Shown: positions 9,623 through 18,944, counted from the stretch's first letter. The stretch: DNA of 64,000 nt from Oceaniovalibus sp. ACAM 378 (GCF_008085915.1 NZ_VSJK01000012.1:111202-175201), one strand, 5' to 3'. The notes: a model not told the origin generated them from the letters alone. Program-made: numbers and translations.

Positions 9623-9656
9623 AAAAAGGCGGCCAGAGCAGTCTGGCCGCCTTTTT
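9623..9656. terminator. Bidirectional intrinsic terminator between hemH and a small peptide gene
   Basis: A perfect 15-base-pair stem (arms 9623-9637 and 9642-9656) with a GCAG loop. One arm starts with five A and the other ends with five T, so it has a U-tract in both directions and should end both hemH (plus) and the convergent 60-residue peptide gene (minus). Confidence 0.9.
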
Positions 9657-9677
9657 GTTGTCGTATCGCAAAAGCGA

Positions 9678-9860
9678 TCAGTCGGATGCGGCAACAGCCA
9701 CAATCACGGCCAAAAGCAGAAGCGGAATCACGATGCCGCCGGAAGAAGACGTGGTTTCTTCGACGATGATCGCGGGCTCCAGGATCGGAGCGGCCAGGCC
9801 GCCGGCGAATGCGCCGGTTGCGGCAACCGAAAGTGCGGCTGCGAGTGCAAGTTTCTTCAT
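9678..9860 (-). CDS. Small exported/membrane peptide, 60 residues, unknown function
   Basis: The ATG at 9860 is preceded by GGAGGA at good spacing. The product starts MKKLALAAALSVAATGAFA, a clear Sec signal peptide with a likely cleavage after AFA. The mature part of about 41 residues is Pro/Glu/Ser-containing, then a hydrophobic segment GGIVIPLLLLAVIVAVAASD at the very C-terminus. The open frame continues upstream to 10013, but the ribosome site and signal peptide fix this start. I do not recognise a family; it could be a small membrane-anchored periplasmic peptide. It ends at the shared terminator with hemH. Confidence 0.72.
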   Translation of the reverse strand: MKKLALAAALSVAATGAFAGGLAAPILEPAIIVEETTSSSGGIVIPLLLLAVIVAVAASD

Positions 9861-10009
9861 TGTATCCTCCAGTATCCGCCTGCCGCCGAGGGTTATTGAG
9901 GACGGCAACAGGCACCCAAGACTGTACCTCGTACAAATGTTTAAGCAGCAAAGGCACGCCGATGCAAATGACTGATCATGCCATAAGGCCCTGCACGCGC
10001 TGAATTTCG

Positions 10010-10609
10010 TCAAATAAGCAACACTTGTGTGCCGTTGGAGGTCATTCCAAACAGCTGGGCGATATGCTCGTTGTAAAGACCAATGCAGCCGTTCGATGAT
10101 CTGCGACCGATTTTGCGCGTGTCATGGGTGCCGTGAATCCGGTAATATGTCCAGCTCAGATACAGTGCATGCGTTCCCAGCGGATTATCCGGGCCCGCGG
10201 GGACAAAGTCGGGCCATTCGGGATTGCGCTTTTTCATCGAAGGGGTCGGACGCCATTCGGGGCCCTCGACCTTTCGCACGACGCTTGTGCGCCCGAGACG
10301 CGTCAAATCGTCAGTCAGAGGTACCGATGTCGGGAACAGTTTGTAAGTCGCTTCGTCTGCTGTCCAGAAATGCAGGGCGCGCGAATCGATATCCACCAGA
10401 ATGGCACCACCGGCGAGCGATTTGAAATACGGGCGCCAATCCAGCATTCGAAAACTCGACGCATTGCGGCGTGCGGTGCTGGCCGGGGGAAGATATTCGG
10501 TGCTGCCGCTTTGCTGGGCCAGCGCTGGCGTGGCCAGAACGGCCGAGACGGCTGCGGAGTTGGCCAGAAAATTCCGGCGGGTCAGTGTCGGTTTGGTGAA
10601 CATAGCCAT
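10010..10609 (-). CDS. L,D-transpeptidase (YkuD domain), Tat-exported
   Basis: Periplasmic enzyme of 199 residues predicted to form 3-3 peptidoglycan cross-links or attach proteins to peptidoglycan. The N-terminus has a twin-arginine signal (TRRNFLA, residues 10-16) and an Ala-rich cleavage region ending ALAQQ. The YkuD catalytic block is visible: His159 in YRIHGTHD, then SSNGCIGL with nucleophile Cys175. NPLGTHALYLS is also typical. It is the first of two such enzymes here, separated by a CAP-domain lipoprotein gene that is transcribed divergently from this one. Confidence 0.92.
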   Translation of the reverse strand: MAMFTKPTLTRRNFLANSAAVSAVLATPALAQQSGSTEYLPPASTARRNASSFRMLDWRPYFKSLAGGAILVDIDSRALHFWTADEATYKLFPTSVPLTDDLTRLGRTSVVRKVEGPEWRPTPSMKKRNPEWPDFVPAGPDNPLGTHALYLSWTYYRIHGTHDTRKIGRRSSNGCIGLYNEHIAQLFGMTSNGTQVLLI

Positions 10610-10781
10610 GTCAAACCTTCAGATTGATAAAAGATGTGTGAATACTCTGAAATATATCCTGAGTCGGCCCACGTCGCAAATCACTCTGGCGCGAACATGC
10701 TCGCCGTCCGATCGTTGGGGTTTGAACCGGCACACGTTTGCCTATAAACGAGGTCAGCAAACCCAGCCGGATGAACCCACG

Positions 10782-11294
10782 ATGACGCGTCGCATTGCTA
10801 TTTTGTTTTCCCTCATGTTGGGGCTGGCCGCCTGCGCCACACCCGCCCCGCCGACCCTTGGCACCGACGGCAAGCCGCTGTCCCGGGTCTATCATATCAA
10901 CGCGTCGGATACGGCCGAGATCCAATTTCGACTGTTGGATTCGGTCAATGCGCTGCGTACGGCGTCGGGCGGGGTGCCGCTGCAGCTGAACGCGGAACTG
11001 ACCGCCGCCGCCGCCACCCATTCGCGCGACATGGCGGTACAGAACCGGCCCTGGCATTTCGGATCGGACGGATCGTCGCCACTGGATCGGGTGCGCCGTG
11101 TCGGATACACCGGAACGCTGCTGGGTGAAAATATCTCCGAGAGTTTCGAGACCGAGATCGAAACCCTGGGCGCCTGGGCGAGCGAACCGTCGACACGCGA
11201 CATCATGACCGACTCGCGGGCGCGGAGCCTGGGCTTTGCCTGGTATCAGGAAGATTCAGGCAAAATCTGGTGGACGATGATCACCGGAACCTGA
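10782..11294 (+). CDS. CAP/SCP-domain lipoprotein (YkwD-like)
   Basis: The ATG at 10782 gives 170 residues beginning with a lipoprotein signal MTRRIAILFSLMLGLAAC; the lipobox LAAC places the lipidated cysteine at residue 18. The rest is a CAP-superfamily domain: LLDSVNALRTASGGVPLQLN, the HSRDMA histidine, HFGSDGSSPLDRVRRVGY, and GENIS with the conserved Glu. Bacterial CAP proteins are extracytoplasmic but their biochemical role is mostly unknown. The open frame runs upstream to 10401 without any recognisable sequence. Convergent with the second L,D-transpeptidase gene. Confidence 0.88.
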   Translation: MTRRIAILFSLMLGLAACATPAPPTLGTDGKPLSRVYHINASDTAEIQFRLLDSVNALRTASGGVPLQLNAELTAAAATHSRDMAVQNRPWHFGSDGSSPLDRVRRVGYTGTLLGENISESFETEIETLGAWASEPSTRDIMTDSRARSLGFAWYQEDSGKIWWTMITGT

Positions 11295-11336
11295 TCGCCG
11301 GACTGTGATCAGAACCTTTTGATCACCGCCGACAGT

Positions 11337-11843
11337 TCAGGCGGTGATCACGATCGGGGTGCCGGTTTTCACCATCGCATAGACATCTTCGACCTCACGG
11401 TCGCTGATCGAAATGCAGCCCCATGTCCAATCCGGCTTGCGGTTCTTCTTGAGGTTATAAAACGGGCCGCGCCCGTGGATAAAGATGTCGCCCCCCGGGC
11501 TTTTGCCCATTTGCGACGCCAGGAAACGATCCTGCTCGTTGGGATAGGATATGCCCAGCGACAGGTGGAACCGGCTTTCCGGATTGCGGCGGTCGATGAA
11601 ATAAACGCCTTCGGGCGTCCTGCCGTCGCCTTCCACCTGTTTGTGGCCGGCAGGTGCGAATCCCAGATCGAATTTATATTTCTTCAGCTGCCGGTTGCCG
11701 TTCATCAGATACATCTGACGCTGGCCCTTGTTGACGACGACCTGCGTCACCTCGGGGCCGTTATAACGACGGAATTTCGAGCTGGCACAGGCGCTGAGCG
11801 CGGCCAGTGCCGAAAAAAGAAAGAATCGACGGTTCAAAGTCAT
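11337..11843 (-). CDS. L,D-transpeptidase (YkuD domain) lipoprotein
   Basis: The ATG at 11843 gives 168 residues with a lipoprotein signal (MTLNRRFFLF...ALSAC; lipidated Cys19). The YkuD active site is visible: His123 in IFIHGRGP and Cys143 in TWGCISISD, where TWGC replaces the more common SHGC. VVVNKGQRQMYL is a typical YkuD opening strand. It is anchored in an envelope membrane, unlike the soluble enzyme encoded at 10010-10609. The frame upstream to 11936 shows no homology and begins inside the sodium-channel stop. Confidence 0.9.
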   Translation of the reverse strand: MTLNRRFFLFSALAALSACASSKFRRYNGPEVTQVVVNKGQRQMYLMNGNRQLKKYKFDLGFAPAGHKQVEGDGRTPEGVYFIDRRNPESRFHLSLGISYPNEQDRFLASQMGKSPGGDIFIHGRGPFYNLKKNRKPDWTWGCISISDREVEDVYAMVKTGTPIVITA

Positions 11844-11932
11844 GATCTGCCTACTGCTGCTACTGCTCGGGTGTTTTCTTTCACCATAGCGGATTCGCTC
11901 GCGCCCCGGAACAGGATATCGTGCCCCCTCGG

Positions 11933-12718
11933 TCACGGTTTCGCGTCTGTGTCGCCTTTCAGCCGCGACTCGATCGCGATCAGACGGATCAGCACCTCGT
12001 CGCGGTAAGTGTCGGTTCGTTCATTGCTCTCTGAGGCGTGGGCATCCTGCATCGAGTTCACGATCAGACCAACCAAAAGATTGACCACCGCAAAGGTGGT
12101 CACAACGATGAACGGAACAAAGAACATCCAGGCATAGGGATAGGTCTCCATCACCGGCCGCACGATCCCCATGGACCAGGATTCAAGCGTCATGATCTGG
12201 AACAGCGTATAGGCTGACAGACCGATATCGCCGAACCAGTCGGGAAAGCTCTGGCCGAACAGTTTCGTCGACATCACCGCACCGATGTAGAAAATCACGC
12301 TCATCAACACAAAGACCGAGGCCATTCCAGGCAGCGCGCTCACGAATCCTTCGACGACACGGCGCAGGCTGGGCGCGACCGACAGCACCCGGAACAGCCG
12401 CAATATCCGCAGGGCGCGCAGAACGGTCAGCGATTGCGCCCCCGGAACCAGCGCCACGCCGACGATGACGAAATCAAAGATGTTCCAGCCCCTGCGCCAG
12501 AATCGCGCGCCATGGGCCAGCATCTTGGCCAGAAGTTCGACCACAAAAATCGCCAGACAAAGCGAATCGAGCGCCGGAATCAGCGGCCCCGTCATATCCA
12601 TGACAGTGTCCGAGGTTTCCAGCCCCAAAAGCACCGCATTGAACAGGATCACGCCAAGGATGAAATTCGTGACAGAAGGTTGATCCAGCCAGCACGCCAG
12701 TCTTTCGCGAAATCCCAT
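11933..12718 (-). CDS. Voltage-gated sodium channel, single-domain bacterial type (NaChBac/NavAb family)
   Basis: Integral membrane channel of 261 residues expected to assemble as a homotetramer. The ATG at 12718 is chosen because GGAG lies seven bases before it; the longer frame starts inside the upstream gene. Six membrane segments are visible. S4 carries four regularly spaced arginines (101, 104, 107, 110) in RALRILRLFR. The pore filter is TLESWSMG (177-184), the same as the NavAb filter, followed by the NavAb-like PYAWMFFVPFIVV S6 start. The C-terminal ~40 residues are a charged, probably coiled-coil tail. It lies 16 bases after the RNA methyltransferase stop. Confidence 0.94.
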   Translation of the reverse strand: MGFRERLACWLDQPSVTNFILGVILFNAVLLGLETSDTVMDMTGPLIPALDSLCLAIFVVELLAKMLAHGARFWRRGWNIFDFVIVGVALVPGAQSLTVLRALRILRLFRVLSVAPSLRRVVEGFVSALPGMASVFVLMSVIFYIGAVMSTKLFGQSFPDWFGDIGLSAYTLFQIMTLESWSMGIVRPVMETYPYAWMFFVPFIVVTTFAVVNLLVGLIVNSMQDAHASESNERTDTYRDEVLIRLIAIESRLKGDTDAKP

Positions 12719-12734
12719 CTCGTCTCCGTCTTTG

Positions 12735-13976
12735 TCAGGCGGTTGCGATATGGCGTCGATCAAACCGCGCCGCAAGTTCGACATGGGGCGACCAGCGAAA
12801 TTGATCGACCGTCGTCACATCAGCAAGGGTAAATCCGCCGGCAATCAATGCGCTGGCATCACGGGCAAAAGTGACAGGATTGCACGACACCATGACGACA
12901 GTTGCGACCCGGCTCTGCACGATCTCGGCCACCTGTGCTTCGGCACCGGCGCGGGGCGGATCGATCACCACGGCATCGAAACGGTTCAATTCGTCGGGCA
13001 GCAGCGGGCGACGGAACAGATCGCGGGTTTCGCATGTCACGCGTTTCAATCCCGCAGCACCCCGCCAACCCCGATCCAGCGCGGCCATCATGTCTGATTC
13101 GCCTTCGACCGCATGTACCTCGGCCTTGGCGGCAAGTGGCAACGAGAAAGTGCCGCACCCGGCAAACAGATCGGCCACCCGTTTTGCACCGCCCACCGCA
13201 GTCAGAACCGCGTGGGTCAGCGCCGCCTGCCCGTGATCGGTGGCCTGAAGAAATGCGCCGGGCGGTGGCACCACGCGCGCCGCACCGAACCGTTGTTCGG
13301 GGGGTTCGGCCATCGCGACCGTCTCACCGTCCCAGGTCAGCCGGGCCAATCCGGTCTGCGCAACGATCCCGGCCAGCGTGACGCGCAAAGGCCCGTCCAG
13401 CGGTTTGCCCCCGGTCGCAGATACATCCAGACCAGACCCCGACACCGTGACGGCAAACGCGATTTCGCCCTTACGCGACGCACCCTCTACGGTCAGGATT
13501 TCCAGCACCGGCAGAGCCGAAACGATGGCCGGATCGACCAGCAAACAATGGGGAATCTCGGTGATTGTACCTGATGCGCGCCCGTGAAAGCCCACCGTCG
13601 CGCCGCGCTTTGTACGCCGCGCCGACAGAGTTGCGCGGCGTCGGCTGTTCGGCGGTGACGTTTCAGGGCTATGGATTTGCGCATCGATCCCCTGCGCGGT
13701 CAGGGCCCGGCGCACCACATCCACCTTCCACGCGGCGACGAAACCATCGCTGGCGTGTTGCAACGAGCAGCCGCCACAGGATTTATAATGCGGACAGGGC
13801 GGCGTCACCCGGTCGGATGAGGGCGTGACGATCTTTGGCGCCGCGATCCGGTCGCCGATGATCTCGCCGCTCACCACCTCTCCGGGGAGGGTGCGCGGGG
13901 CAAATACGGGCCCCCGGTCAGCGGTTGGCGCGATGCCGTCGCCCATGTGGCCAAGTCGTTCAATGCGATGTTCCAT
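12735..13976 (-). CDS. Class I SAM-dependent RNA m5U methyltransferase (RumA/TrmA-like)
   Basis: Protein of 413 residues, predicted to methylate uridine C5 in rRNA or tRNA. A cysteine group (Cys61, Cys67, Cys70 in CPHYKSCGGC) matches the RumA iron-sulfur site. The methyltransferase core has DLFAGCGTFSLPLA, VIDPPRAGA, and the nucleophile motif VMVSCNPVTFARD. The N-terminal ~55 residues look like a TRAM-type RNA-binding part (GDGIA...LPGEVV). Whether the target is 23S U1939/U747 or tRNA U54 cannot be decided by sight, so no symbol is given. Confidence 0.88.
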   Translation of the reverse strand: MEHRIERLGHMGDGIAPTADRGPVFAPRTLPGEVVSGEIIGDRIAAPKIVTPSSDRVTPPCPHYKSCGGCSLQHASDGFVAAWKVDVVRRALTAQGIDAQIHSPETSPPNSRRRATLSARRTKRGATVGFHGRASGTITEIPHCLLVDPAIVSALPVLEILTVEGASRKGEIAFAVTVSGSGLDVSATGGKPLDGPLRVTLAGIVAQTGLARLTWDGETVAMAEPPEQRFGAARVVPPPGAFLQATDHGQAALTHAVLTAVGGAKRVADLFAGCGTFSLPLAAKAEVHAVEGESDMMAALDRGWRGAAGLKRVTCETRDLFRRPLLPDELNRFDAVVIDPPRAGAEAQVAEIVQSRVATVVMVSCNPVTFARDASALIAGGFTLADVTTVDQFRWSPHVELAARFDRRHIATA

Positions 13977-14029
13977 CGAACGGGGTTACGCCTTGCGGCG
14001 CGGCGGCACAATGCCAGCCAGCGGCGGAA

Positions 14030-15883
14030 TCACTCGGCAGCTTCGCCAGTTTCCGAAAATGTGACAAACCCACCCGACTGGCGGTTCCAGTACCGGGCAT
14101 AGATGCCGTTTCTCGCCAGGAGATCGGAATGGGTGCCTTGCTCGACGATCTGCCCGTCCTCAAGCACCACGATGCGGTCCATCCGCGCGATTGTGGACAG
14201 GCGGTGCGCGATGGCCAGCACGGTCTTGCCTTCCATCACCTGATCCAATGCACGCTGGATGTCTGCCTCGACCTCGGAATCCAGCGCACTTGTCGCTTCG
14301 TCCAGCACAAGGATCGGTGCGTCCTTCAGCATGGCGCGGGCAAGCGCGATGCGCTGCCGCTGTCCGCCCGAAAGCTTCACGCCGCGTTCGCCAAGATGCG
14401 CGTCATATCCCGTGCGGCCTTTGAAATCCTCAAGTTTCAGGATGAATTCATGCGCCTCCGCACGTTTGGCGGCGGCGATCATCTGGTCCTCGGTCGCACC
14501 GGGGCGGCCATACATGATGTTGTCGCGGGCCGACCGGTTGAACATCGCGGTTTCCTGCGTGACCATGGCGATCTTGCCGCGCAGGCTGGCCTGTGTGACG
14601 TCACGGATGTCCTGCCCGGCGATGGTGATCCGGCCCTGTTCAGCATCATAGAGCCGCAACAACAGCGAGGTCAGCGTCGATTTTCCCGCCCCCGAAGCCC
14701 CGACAATCCCCAGCTTTTCACCTCGCGCGACCGTCAGGTCGATATCGCGGATGCCACCCGTCTTGCGGCCATAGGCAAAGCTCAGGTGGTCAAAATGCAC
14801 CGGTCCATCGCCCTGCAGTTCCCGCGCGCCGGAACGGTCGGTCAGGGTGTGGGCCGGGCTGAGGGTGTTCATCCCATCCTCGATCTCGCCGACATTGGCA
14901 TAGATCGCCATGATCGTGAACGACACCCAGCCGGTCATCTGTGCAATCCTGATCGAGATCGCCCCGGCAGCGGCGATATCACCGGGGGTCGCCGTGCCCT
15001 GCGCCCAGAGATACAGCGTTCCGCCGACCAAAAGCACCGGCAGCGTCCCCGCCAGCGTCATCAGCGAAATTCGGAACCCAGAAGCCAGCACGCCGAAATG
15101 GATCACCCGGTCACGGAAGGTCGAGATGGCACCAATGGCAGCGCGGTCCTCGTGATCGTCATGGGCGAACAGTTTCACCGTCTTGATGTTGGTGATCGTA
15201 TCCACAACCTGCCCCGACACCATGGCACGCGAGGCCGCCCGGGCCTTTGCCCGCTTGCGGATGCGCGGCATGAACCAACGGATCAGCCATAGATAAGTCA
15301 CCAGCCAGACAAACAGCGCCAAAGCGACCCAACCGTTGATCGTGGTCAGCAACAGCGCCGATCCGACAAGCGAGGCAAGCGCGAAGAACACCACGTTGAT
15401 CACCTCGGTCGCCACATCGGTGATCGCGCGGCTGGTCTGCATCTGTTTTTGTGCAATGCGTCCGGCGAAATCGTCATCAAAGAACGTCACCGCCTGGCCC
15501 AGCGTCCAGCGGTGCAACCGGGTCAGCACAAGCGGGTTCACATTGGGGCCGACAATGATCGCGTTTGATGCAGCCGACAGCCCGAACAACAGCGGGCGCA
15601 CCAGAATGAAGAACGCTGCGACACCGATCAGCAGCCACAGGTTTTCGCCAAAGAATGTCGCCGCCCCGGTGTTCAGCGCTGCGTCGATCACCCAGCCCAG
15701 CATCAGCGCCGTAACCACTTCGGCAGTGCCGGCCAGCGCCGACAATCCACCCGCCACCCAAAGCCAGCGCCATGCCCCCGACAGGTTCCAAGCAAAAAAC
15801 GCCCAAAGGGTGCGCGGCGGCGGGCCCTCGGCTGGACGAAAGGCATCGATCAGATCGGCAAATCGCGTGACGGAAATGTTCAT
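14030..15883 (-). CDS. ABC exporter half-transporter (second of pair)
   Basis: Half-transporter of 617 residues: an N-terminal six-helix ABC exporter membrane domain (about residues 30-330) and a C-terminal ATPase with Walker A GASGAGKST, signature LSGGQRQRIALARAML and Walker B ILVLDEATSALD. Start chosen at the ATG at 15883, ten bases after the stop of the upstream partner; the frame upstream of it is read-through of that gene. It probably forms a heterodimer with the upstream product. MsbA/MdlB-like; the substrate (lipid or drug) is unknown. Confidence 0.9.
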   Translation of the reverse strand: MNISVTRFADLIDAFRPAEGPPPRTLWAFFAWNLSGAWRWLWVAGGLSALAGTAEVVTALMLGWVIDAALNTGAATFFGENLWLLIGVAAFFILVRPLLFGLSAASNAIIVGPNVNPLVLTRLHRWTLGQAVTFFDDDFAGRIAQKQMQTSRAITDVATEVINVVFFALASLVGSALLLTTINGWVALALFVWLVTYLWLIRWFMPRIRKRAKARAASRAMVSGQVVDTITNIKTVKLFAHDDHEDRAAIGAISTFRDRVIHFGVLASGFRISLMTLAGTLPVLLVGGTLYLWAQGTATPGDIAAAGAISIRIAQMTGWVSFTIMAIYANVGEIEDGMNTLSPAHTLTDRSGARELQGDGPVHFDHLSFAYGRKTGGIRDIDLTVARGEKLGIVGASGAGKSTLTSLLLRLYDAEQGRITIAGQDIRDVTQASLRGKIAMVTQETAMFNRSARDNIMYGRPGATEDQMIAAAKRAEAHEFILKLEDFKGRTGYDAHLGERGVKLSGGQRQRIALARAMLKDAPILVLDEATSALDSEVEADIQRALDQVMEGKTVLAIAHRLSTIARMDRIVVLEDGQIVEQGTHSDLLARNGIYARYWNRQSGGFVTFSETGEAAE

Positions 15884-15893
15884 TCTGGGACAA

Positions 15894-17735
15894 TCACTCT
15901 GCTGCTTCCGTATCGATGAACCCACCCGACTGGCGCGCCCAGAACCGGGCATAGAGCCCGCCTTTGGCAAGCAAGGTATCGTGATCGCCGGTTTCGGCAA
16001 TGCGCCCGTCGTCAATCACCACGATTCGATCCATCGCTTTGAGCGTGGACAGGCGGTGCGCGATGGCGATCACCGTCTTATCCTCCATCATGCCATAGAG
16101 GGTGGATTGAATCGCGGCCTCGACCTCGGAATCCAGTGCGCTGGTGGCTTCGTCCAGCACGAGGATCGGCGCGTTCTTCAGCATCACCCGGGCCAGCGCC
16201 ACGCGCTGCCGTTGGCCACCCGACAGTTTCACGCCGCGTTCGCCCACCTGCGCGTCAAATCCACGCCGCCCTTCGGGATCTTCCAGATCCATAATGAAAT
16301 CATGCGCCTCGGCCTGTCTTGTCGCCGCTAACATATCAGCCTCGGTGGCGGTCCGGTTGCCATACAGGATGTTTTCGCGCACCGAGCGGTGCAAAAGTGA
16401 GCTGTCCTGCTGCACCATGCCGATGGCGGCGCGCAGTGAATCCTGCTGCACTCCGGTGATGTCCTGTCCGTCAATCAGGATCTGCCCGCCGTCAGGGTCG
16501 TAGAACCGCAAAAGCAGCTTGACGAGGGTGGATTTCCCCGCCCCGGATCGCCCGACGATGCCGACCTTTTCGCCCGGCTCGATCACCAGCGAAATATCGG
16601 CCAATCCGCCCGAGGTGCGGCCATAGTGATGCGTCAGCCCGCGCAACTCGATCCGCCCTGCGGTCAGGTTCAATGGCGGCGCATCCGGTGCATCGGTCAG
16701 GGTGATCGGCTGGGCGATGGTCTGCATCCCTTCGGCCACCACGCCAAGATTGCGAAAGAATGTCGTCAGCGCCCACATCACCCAGCCGGTCATCGCGTTC
16801 AGCCGCAGCGCCAGAGCGGTCGCCGCCGCAACCACGCCCACTGTCGCGCTGCCGCCGATCAGCAGCCATATCGCCCAACCGACAACCCCGACGATCAGCA
16901 GACCGTTCAGCGCCACAAGCGTCACATCCATCGTGGTGAAAATCCGCATCTCGACGTTGAATGTTCGCCGCGCCTGTTCGATCGCATCGCGGGCATAGCT
17001 GACTTCGGTATCGTCCTGCGCGAACAGTTTCACCGAATGAATGTTGGTGTAACTGTCCACCACCCGCCCGGTCACCGCGCTGCGGGCATCCGACGCCGCC
17101 TGCGACGCCGGGCCGACCCGTGCCACAGTCCAGCGGATCAGCAGGGCATAAAGCACCAGCCAGAACAGCAGCGGCACCACCAGCCGCACATCCGCGCCCC
17201 ACAAAAGCACCGCCGCACCGATGATGTAGGCAATTGAAAACGCAATGGCATCGAAAGCCTGAAACACCACCTCGCCCGCTGCGGGCGGGGTCTGCATGAT
17301 CCGGTTGGCGATGCGCCCGGCAAAATCGTTTTCATACCAACCGACCGATTGACGCAGCACATGGCGATGCGCCCGCCAACGATAAAGCGTGCCATAATTC
17401 GGCAGAATTCCGTTGTTCAAAAGCGCGACATTCACCGCCTGCAACAGTGGCCGGATGAACAGGATGAACAGAGCAACGGCGATGAATTCGGTGCCGTGGC
17501 GCGCCCAGATGGTGCCGGGGGCGTCCGACGACAACAGATCGACCACCCGCCCCATGTACCAGATCAGCCAGATTTCCACCGCCGCCACAGCCACCGCGCT
17601 GGCTCCGGTCAGAATGAAGACACGGCGAAACGGGCGGGAATAGTCACGCATGAACGGCCAGAGCCGCGTTGGCGGTCTGTCCACTTCCTCATACGCGATA
17701 TAAGGGTCGACCAGATTCTCGAAAAATCGGAACAT
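15894..17735 (-). CDS. ABC exporter half-transporter (first of pair)
   Basis: Half-transporter of 613 residues from the ATG at 17735 (a TTG two codons upstream is possible). The membrane domain spans roughly residues 30-340. The ATPase has Walker A GRSGAGKST, LSGGQRQRVALARVML and ILVLDEATSALD, with the conserved H-loop AIAHRLST. It starts 57 bases after the cca stop and is followed at once by its partner. Both ATPase sites keep the catalytic Glu (LDEATS), so this is not an obviously degenerate-site heterodimer. Confidence 0.9.
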   Translation of the reverse strand: MFRFFENLVDPYIAYEEVDRPPTRLWPFMRDYSRPFRRVFILTGASAVAVAAVEIWLIWYMGRVVDLLSSDAPGTIWARHGTEFIAVALFILFIRPLLQAVNVALLNNGILPNYGTLYRWRAHRHVLRQSVGWYENDFAGRIANRIMQTPPAAGEVVFQAFDAIAFSIAYIIGAAVLLWGADVRLVVPLLFWLVLYALLIRWTVARVGPASQAASDARSAVTGRVVDSYTNIHSVKLFAQDDTEVSYARDAIEQARRTFNVEMRIFTTMDVTLVALNGLLIVGVVGWAIWLLIGGSATVGVVAAATALALRLNAMTGWVMWALTTFFRNLGVVAEGMQTIAQPITLTDAPDAPPLNLTAGRIELRGLTHHYGRTSGGLADISLVIEPGEKVGIVGRSGAGKSTLVKLLLRFYDPDGGQILIDGQDITGVQQDSLRAAIGMVQQDSSLLHRSVRENILYGNRTATEADMLAATRQAEAHDFIMDLEDPEGRRGFDAQVGERGVKLSGGQRQRVALARVMLKNAPILVLDEATSALDSEVEAAIQSTLYGMMEDKTVIAIAHRLSTLKAMDRIVVIDDGRIAETGDHDTLLAKGGLYARFWARQSGGFIDTEAAE

Positions 17736-17792
17736 GCGCAATGTGCCTTTGAGGGCCCTGATAAACTTCGCGGCCCCGGAGAAGATAGAACG

Positions 17793-18944
17793 TCAGGGAG
17801 CGTTCAGCAAATCGTCCCGGCTCAGGGCAAAGCGCGCATCGATCCAGCGGCGTTCCAACCGTTTCAGCTCTGCGCCAAGCGCCGGACCGGTCAGACCGGG
17901 CATCAGATCCGCGGCGGATACTGGAAAGACCGCTGCAGCACCGGCGGCGATATCGGACAGATCGGCAGTACTTATCGGACGGTCCAAAATCGCTGCGCGC
18001 AACAGCAGGATGTGTGTTGCGGTCTGCGCACCGTGCCGCCAACCCAGTTCGGCAGGCCGCATCATGTCACCGATACCGTCGCGCAAGATTTTCAAACGCG
18101 CGCTATCTTTCCGGGACAGGCGCAACCTCTCGTCCACGCCCACGCCACCCAGCGCGGCCAAACGGCGGATCGGATCGGCGATGCGGTCATTTTCCAGATG
18201 CACCAGCGGCGCCAAGGTCACGGGGTCGGCACCGGGCATCACGCGCGCCAGAACACCGGCCTGCGTCATGGCAGCAATGGCGGGGGCGGGATCGGGGGCG
18301 GCCAGAAGCTTAAGCATTTCGGCCCCGATACGCTCACGCGAGAGCTGATCGATCCCATCGGCCAGCGCAGCACAGGCGGCCAGTCCTTCAGGATCAATGC
18401 CCTGCGCCGGATCGCCATACCACGCGTGAAAGCGGAAAAACCGCAGGATGCGCAGGTGGTCCTCGGTTATCCGCGCCGCCGGATCATCGATAAACCGCAC
18501 CTTGCGGGCCAGCAGATCGGCCAGACCGTTCAGCGGATCGGCCACCTGTCCCGAAGCATCGGCATAAAGCGCGTTCATCGTGAAATCGCGGCGGCTCGCG
18601 TCATCTTCGATCCGGTCGGAAAATCGCACCACCGCGCGCCGTCCATCGGTTTCCACATCGCGGCGGAATGTTGTCACCTCGTGCGGCTGACCGTGGGCGA
18701 TCACCGTGACCGTACCATGGTCAATCCCTGTCGGCACGACCCGCAATCCGCCGGACTCGGCAAGTTCGGTCACCCGGTCCGGTGTTGCATTGGTGGAAAT
18801 GTCGATGTCTCCGACGGGGGCGCCGATCAGGGCATTGCGCACACAACCACCCACAAGAAACGCCCGGTGTCCGCCGTTCGTCAACACTGCCAAAACCGTC
18901 TGAGTGCCGGGATGGGTCAGCCAATCACCGGTCACCCGGGTCAC
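17793..18944 (-). CDS. cca: CCA tRNA nucleotidyltransferase / poly(A) polymerase family
   Basis: Adds or repairs the 3' CCA of tRNA (or adds poly(A)); 383 residues from a GTG at 18944. That GTG overlaps the stop of the upstream Nudix gene as GTGA, which decides the start over the longer ATG frame to 19013. The nucleotidyltransferase head is clear: FLVGGCVRNALIG, the metal-binding DIDISTNATPD, and RRDFTMNALYAD; RILRFFRFHAWYG follows. The C-terminal half is helical and variable as in the family. Confidence 0.92.
   Translation of the reverse strand: MTRVTGDWLTHPGTQTVLAVLTNGGHRAFLVGGCVRNALIGAPVGDIDISTNATPDRVTELAESGGLRVVPTGIDHGTVTVIAHGQPHEVTTFRRDVETDGRRAVVRFSDRIEDDASRRDFTMNALYADASGQVADPLNGLADLLARKVRFIDDPAARITEDHLRILRFFRFHAWYGDPAQGIDPEGLAACAALADGIDQLSRERIGAEMLKLLAAPDPAPAIAAMTQAGVLARVMPGADPVTLAPLVHLENDRIADPIRRLAALGGVGVDERLRLSRKDSARLKILRDGIGDMMRPAELGWRHGAQTATHILLLRAAILDRPISTADLSDIAAGAAAVFPVSAADLMPGLTGPALGAELKRLERRWIDARFALSRDDLLNAP

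Noticed and set aside
13925..15292. 455-residue open frame on the plus strand
   Set aside because: Antisense to an ABC exporter with intact Walker and signature motifs; no features of its own.
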